Assembly: GCA_036381495.1 (NCBI GenBank)
Contig: DASVCS010000054.1
Location: 27,619-91,618 of the forward strand
Length of the DNA stretch: 64,000 bases
Direction of reading: 5' to 3'
Origin: DASVCS01 sp036381495
GTDB lineage: Bacteria; Gemmatimonadota; Gemmatimonadetes; Longimicrobiales; RSA9
Below the pieces are notes generated by a model that was given only the letters and a program-made list of their open reading frames with translations, did not search any database and was not told where the DNA came from. This document shows, in pieces, positions 62,551-64,000 of this stretch (positions are counted from its first letter, which is position 1; every line of letters starts with the position of its first letter). Position numbers and translations under genes: made by a program.

Positions 62551-64000
62551 TCAGTTCGCCGGCGGGGTCGGCACGTCGATCGGCCCGATCGGCTCCGGGC
62601 GCGCCGCGGGCTGATAGACCTTGGCCTCGAACGCGGCGAAGTCGCCGGTGAGGAGGTCGTTCAGTGCGCGGATCGCGTCCGGCGCCTTCTCCCACGCCTG
62701 GTCGATCTGCCAGAGCTGGTCGGCGGTGGGACGGGCGCTGATCCCTTCGATCGCGAACTGGACCCTGCCGGCGCCGGCTTCACCCAGCGCGTCGGTCGCG
62801 GCCTCGAGGCGCGCGGCCAGGGAGTCGGCCTCGGCGAGGAGCGCCTTCGCGTCGGCGCCGGACTGCTTCAGCAACTCCCGCGCTGCGTCGAGGCGGCGGG
62901 CGGCCTCGCGGGCGGCCTGCTGGGCCTCGTAGAGTGGCTTCGCGAGTGCGTTGACGCGCATCATCGCGTCCTGACGGGCCACCAGCTCGGCGCGCGGGAC
63001 GTGGATGCGCGGGTCCTGCTCGACCACGACGTCCGTGGTCATGCTGTCGCCGGCCGCGATGAGCCGCACGGTGTACGTCCCCGGCAGCACGAGCGGGCCG
63101 CGCGGCGCACGGCGGAAGCGACCCCGGCCGCCGTCCTCGCGCCGTTCGGGCTGGTAGGGCGGGTCCATGCGGAAGTCCCAGATGACCTGCTGGATGCCGG
63201 CAGTGCCGGGACCGTCGAGCTTGCGGATCACGCGGCCGTCCGCGTCCAGGATCTCGAGCCGTACCGTGGCATCGGCGGCAGCAGCCGGAGCGGCCGCGTC
63301 CGCGCTGCGGTCGGCATCGGCCGGCGTCGACGCATAGGCGGAGCGCTCCGCCTCATCCAGTCCATCGAGGCCCCCGAACTCGCGCTCGGCCCGGGAGCGA
63401 GAATCGATATCCGCCGCCGTCACGACCGGCTCGGCCGCTGCCGGAGCCACGCCTTCCCGGAGCCAGTAGCGGATGCGCGCGCCGACCGGCGGGTTCTCGA
63501 CGGCATAGGCGTCGGCGGGGAACCAGCCGCCCGGCGCGATCGACCACATGATGGCCGGCCGCACCGGGAAGAGGTGCGCGGCCGAGGCGAGGACGGGCCC
63601 GCGCGCGATCGCTTCGAGCGGCGAGACGTCGTCCAGGATCCAGATGCTGCGCCCGTGCGTCGCGACGATCAGGTCGTTGTCGCGCGGGTGGAGCTGGATG
63701 TCGTCGACCGGAACGGTCGGGAAATTCGCATCGAACCGCCGCCAGTGCTCGCCGGCGTCGACGGAGACGTAGAGCCCGATCTCGTTGCCCAGAAACAGCA
63801 GCTCCGGCGTGCGCGGATGCTCCCGCACCACGTTCACCGACCACACGGGCAGCCCCTCCGTGATCTCCCGCCACTCCTCGCCGTAGTCCTCGCTCACGTA
63901 GACGTGCGGCCCGTAGTCGTCGCTCCAGTGTCCGTCATACGCCACATAGACCCGCCCCGCCACCGCATGCGAGGGCTCGATCGCACTCACCACCATCCCG
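62551..64000 (-). CDS. secreted VPS10/sortilin-like BNR-repeat protein, 5' part beyond window
   Basis: The C-terminal 483 residues of a paralogue of the gene at 41211. Shared landmarks are IEPSHAVAGRVYVAYDGH, PHVYVSEDYGEEW, VNVVREHPRTPELLFLGNEIGLYVS, the HGRSIWILDD segment and a C-terminal domain with PGTYTVRLIAAGDSMTTD, followed by an Ala/Glu-rich coiled coil (AQQAAREAARRLDAARELLK) and a TPPAN end. The N-terminus and signal peptide are cut by the right edge. It should be a secreted propeller protein. Confidence 0.88.
   Translation of the reverse strand, partial: GMVVSAIEPSHAVAGRVYVAYDGHWSDDYGPHVYVSEDYGEEWREITEGLPVWSVNVVREHPRTPELLFLGNEIGLYVSVDAGEHWRRFDANFPTVPVDDIQLHPRDNDLIVATHGRSIWILDDVSPLEAIARGPVLASAAHLFPVRPAIMWSIAPGGWFPADAYAVENPPVGARIRYWLREGVAPAAAEPVVTAADIDSRSRAEREFGGLDGLDEAERSAYASTPADADRSADAAAPAAAADATVRLEILDADGRVIRKLDGPGTAGIQQVIWDFRMDPPYQPERREDGGRGRFRRAPRGPLVLPGTYTVRLIAAGDSMTTDVVVEQDPRIHVPRAELVARQDAMMRVNALAKPLYEAQQAAREAARRLDAARELLKQSGADAKALLAEADSLAARLEAATDALGEAGAGRVQFAIEGISARPTADQLWQIDQAWEKAPDAIRALNDLLTGDFAAFEAKVYQPAARPEPIGPIDVPTPPAN

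Overview
The window is about 70% GC, densely coded on both strands, and carries no rRNA, tRNA, phage, transposase or CRISPR array that I can see. The gene repertoire (two VPS10/sortilin-like BNR-repeat secreted proteins, two S9 prolyl-oligopeptidase-type peptidases, several secreted six-bladed beta-propeller proteins, an AGCS symporter, a BlaI/M56 sensor pair, Uma2 and DinB proteins) resembles Gemmatimonadota. That assignment is an inference from gene content; nothing here (16S, ribosomal proteins) proves it.

Layout. 1-9.6 kb: metabolism and housekeeping (O-methyltransferase, class I aminotransferase, AGCS symporter, a DEAD-box-like protein that has lost its ATPase motifs, HU, a GAF histidine kinase, and an aspartase fused to a cyclic-nucleotide-binding domain). 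9.6-17.5 kb: intergenic repeats, a Tyr/Arg-rich protein, an ABC-2 type exporter with a lipoprotein, a receiverless sigma-54 activator and a POT transporter. 17.5-22.7 kb: a VTT protein, radical SAM and secreted protein operon, then a nucleotidyltransferase and metallophosphoesterase pair. 23-29 kb: HlyD-type adaptor, two FtsX/MacB-type permeases and an S9 peptidase. 29-34.8 kb: ECF sigma/anti-sigma pair, degenerate GGDEF membrane protein, esterase, CcdA and TlpA. 34.8-39.6 kb: a BlaI, M56-HEAT fusion and HEAT-repeat operon. 39.7-51.4 kb: a predicted selenoprotein peroxiredoxin, DinB, VPS10-like protein, outer-membrane protein, S9 peptidase, FAD monooxygenase and a predicted selenoprotein DsrE-like protein. 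51.6-58.9 kb: two DUF4242-like proteins and a lipoprotein next to a giant BTAD/AAA/TPR regulator, then two beta-propeller proteins. 58.9-64 kb: a repeat-rich gap, Uma2, a nitrilase-superfamily enzyme and a truncated second VPS10-like gene.

Most notable: (1) two genes each interrupted by a single in-frame TGA exactly where a redox-active Cys is expected, each followed at the right distance by a hairpin with bacterial SECIS geometry; both are best read as selenocysteine genes. (2) Two families of short dispersed elements: a ~97-bp CTAG-bounded partly palindromic repeat (four clear copies, two in tandem, supplying the stop codons of flanking genes) and a ~142-bp element with terminal inverted repeats (two copies). 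(3) Unusual architectures: cNMP-binding domain + aspartase, M56 peptidase + HEAT repeats, and a pseudo-DEAD-box protein with an intact RNA-binding domain. (4) A near-consensus promoter at 48926-48955 whose spacer is filled by a perfect 7-bp dyad, in front of a truncated glyoxalase-fold leader ORF.
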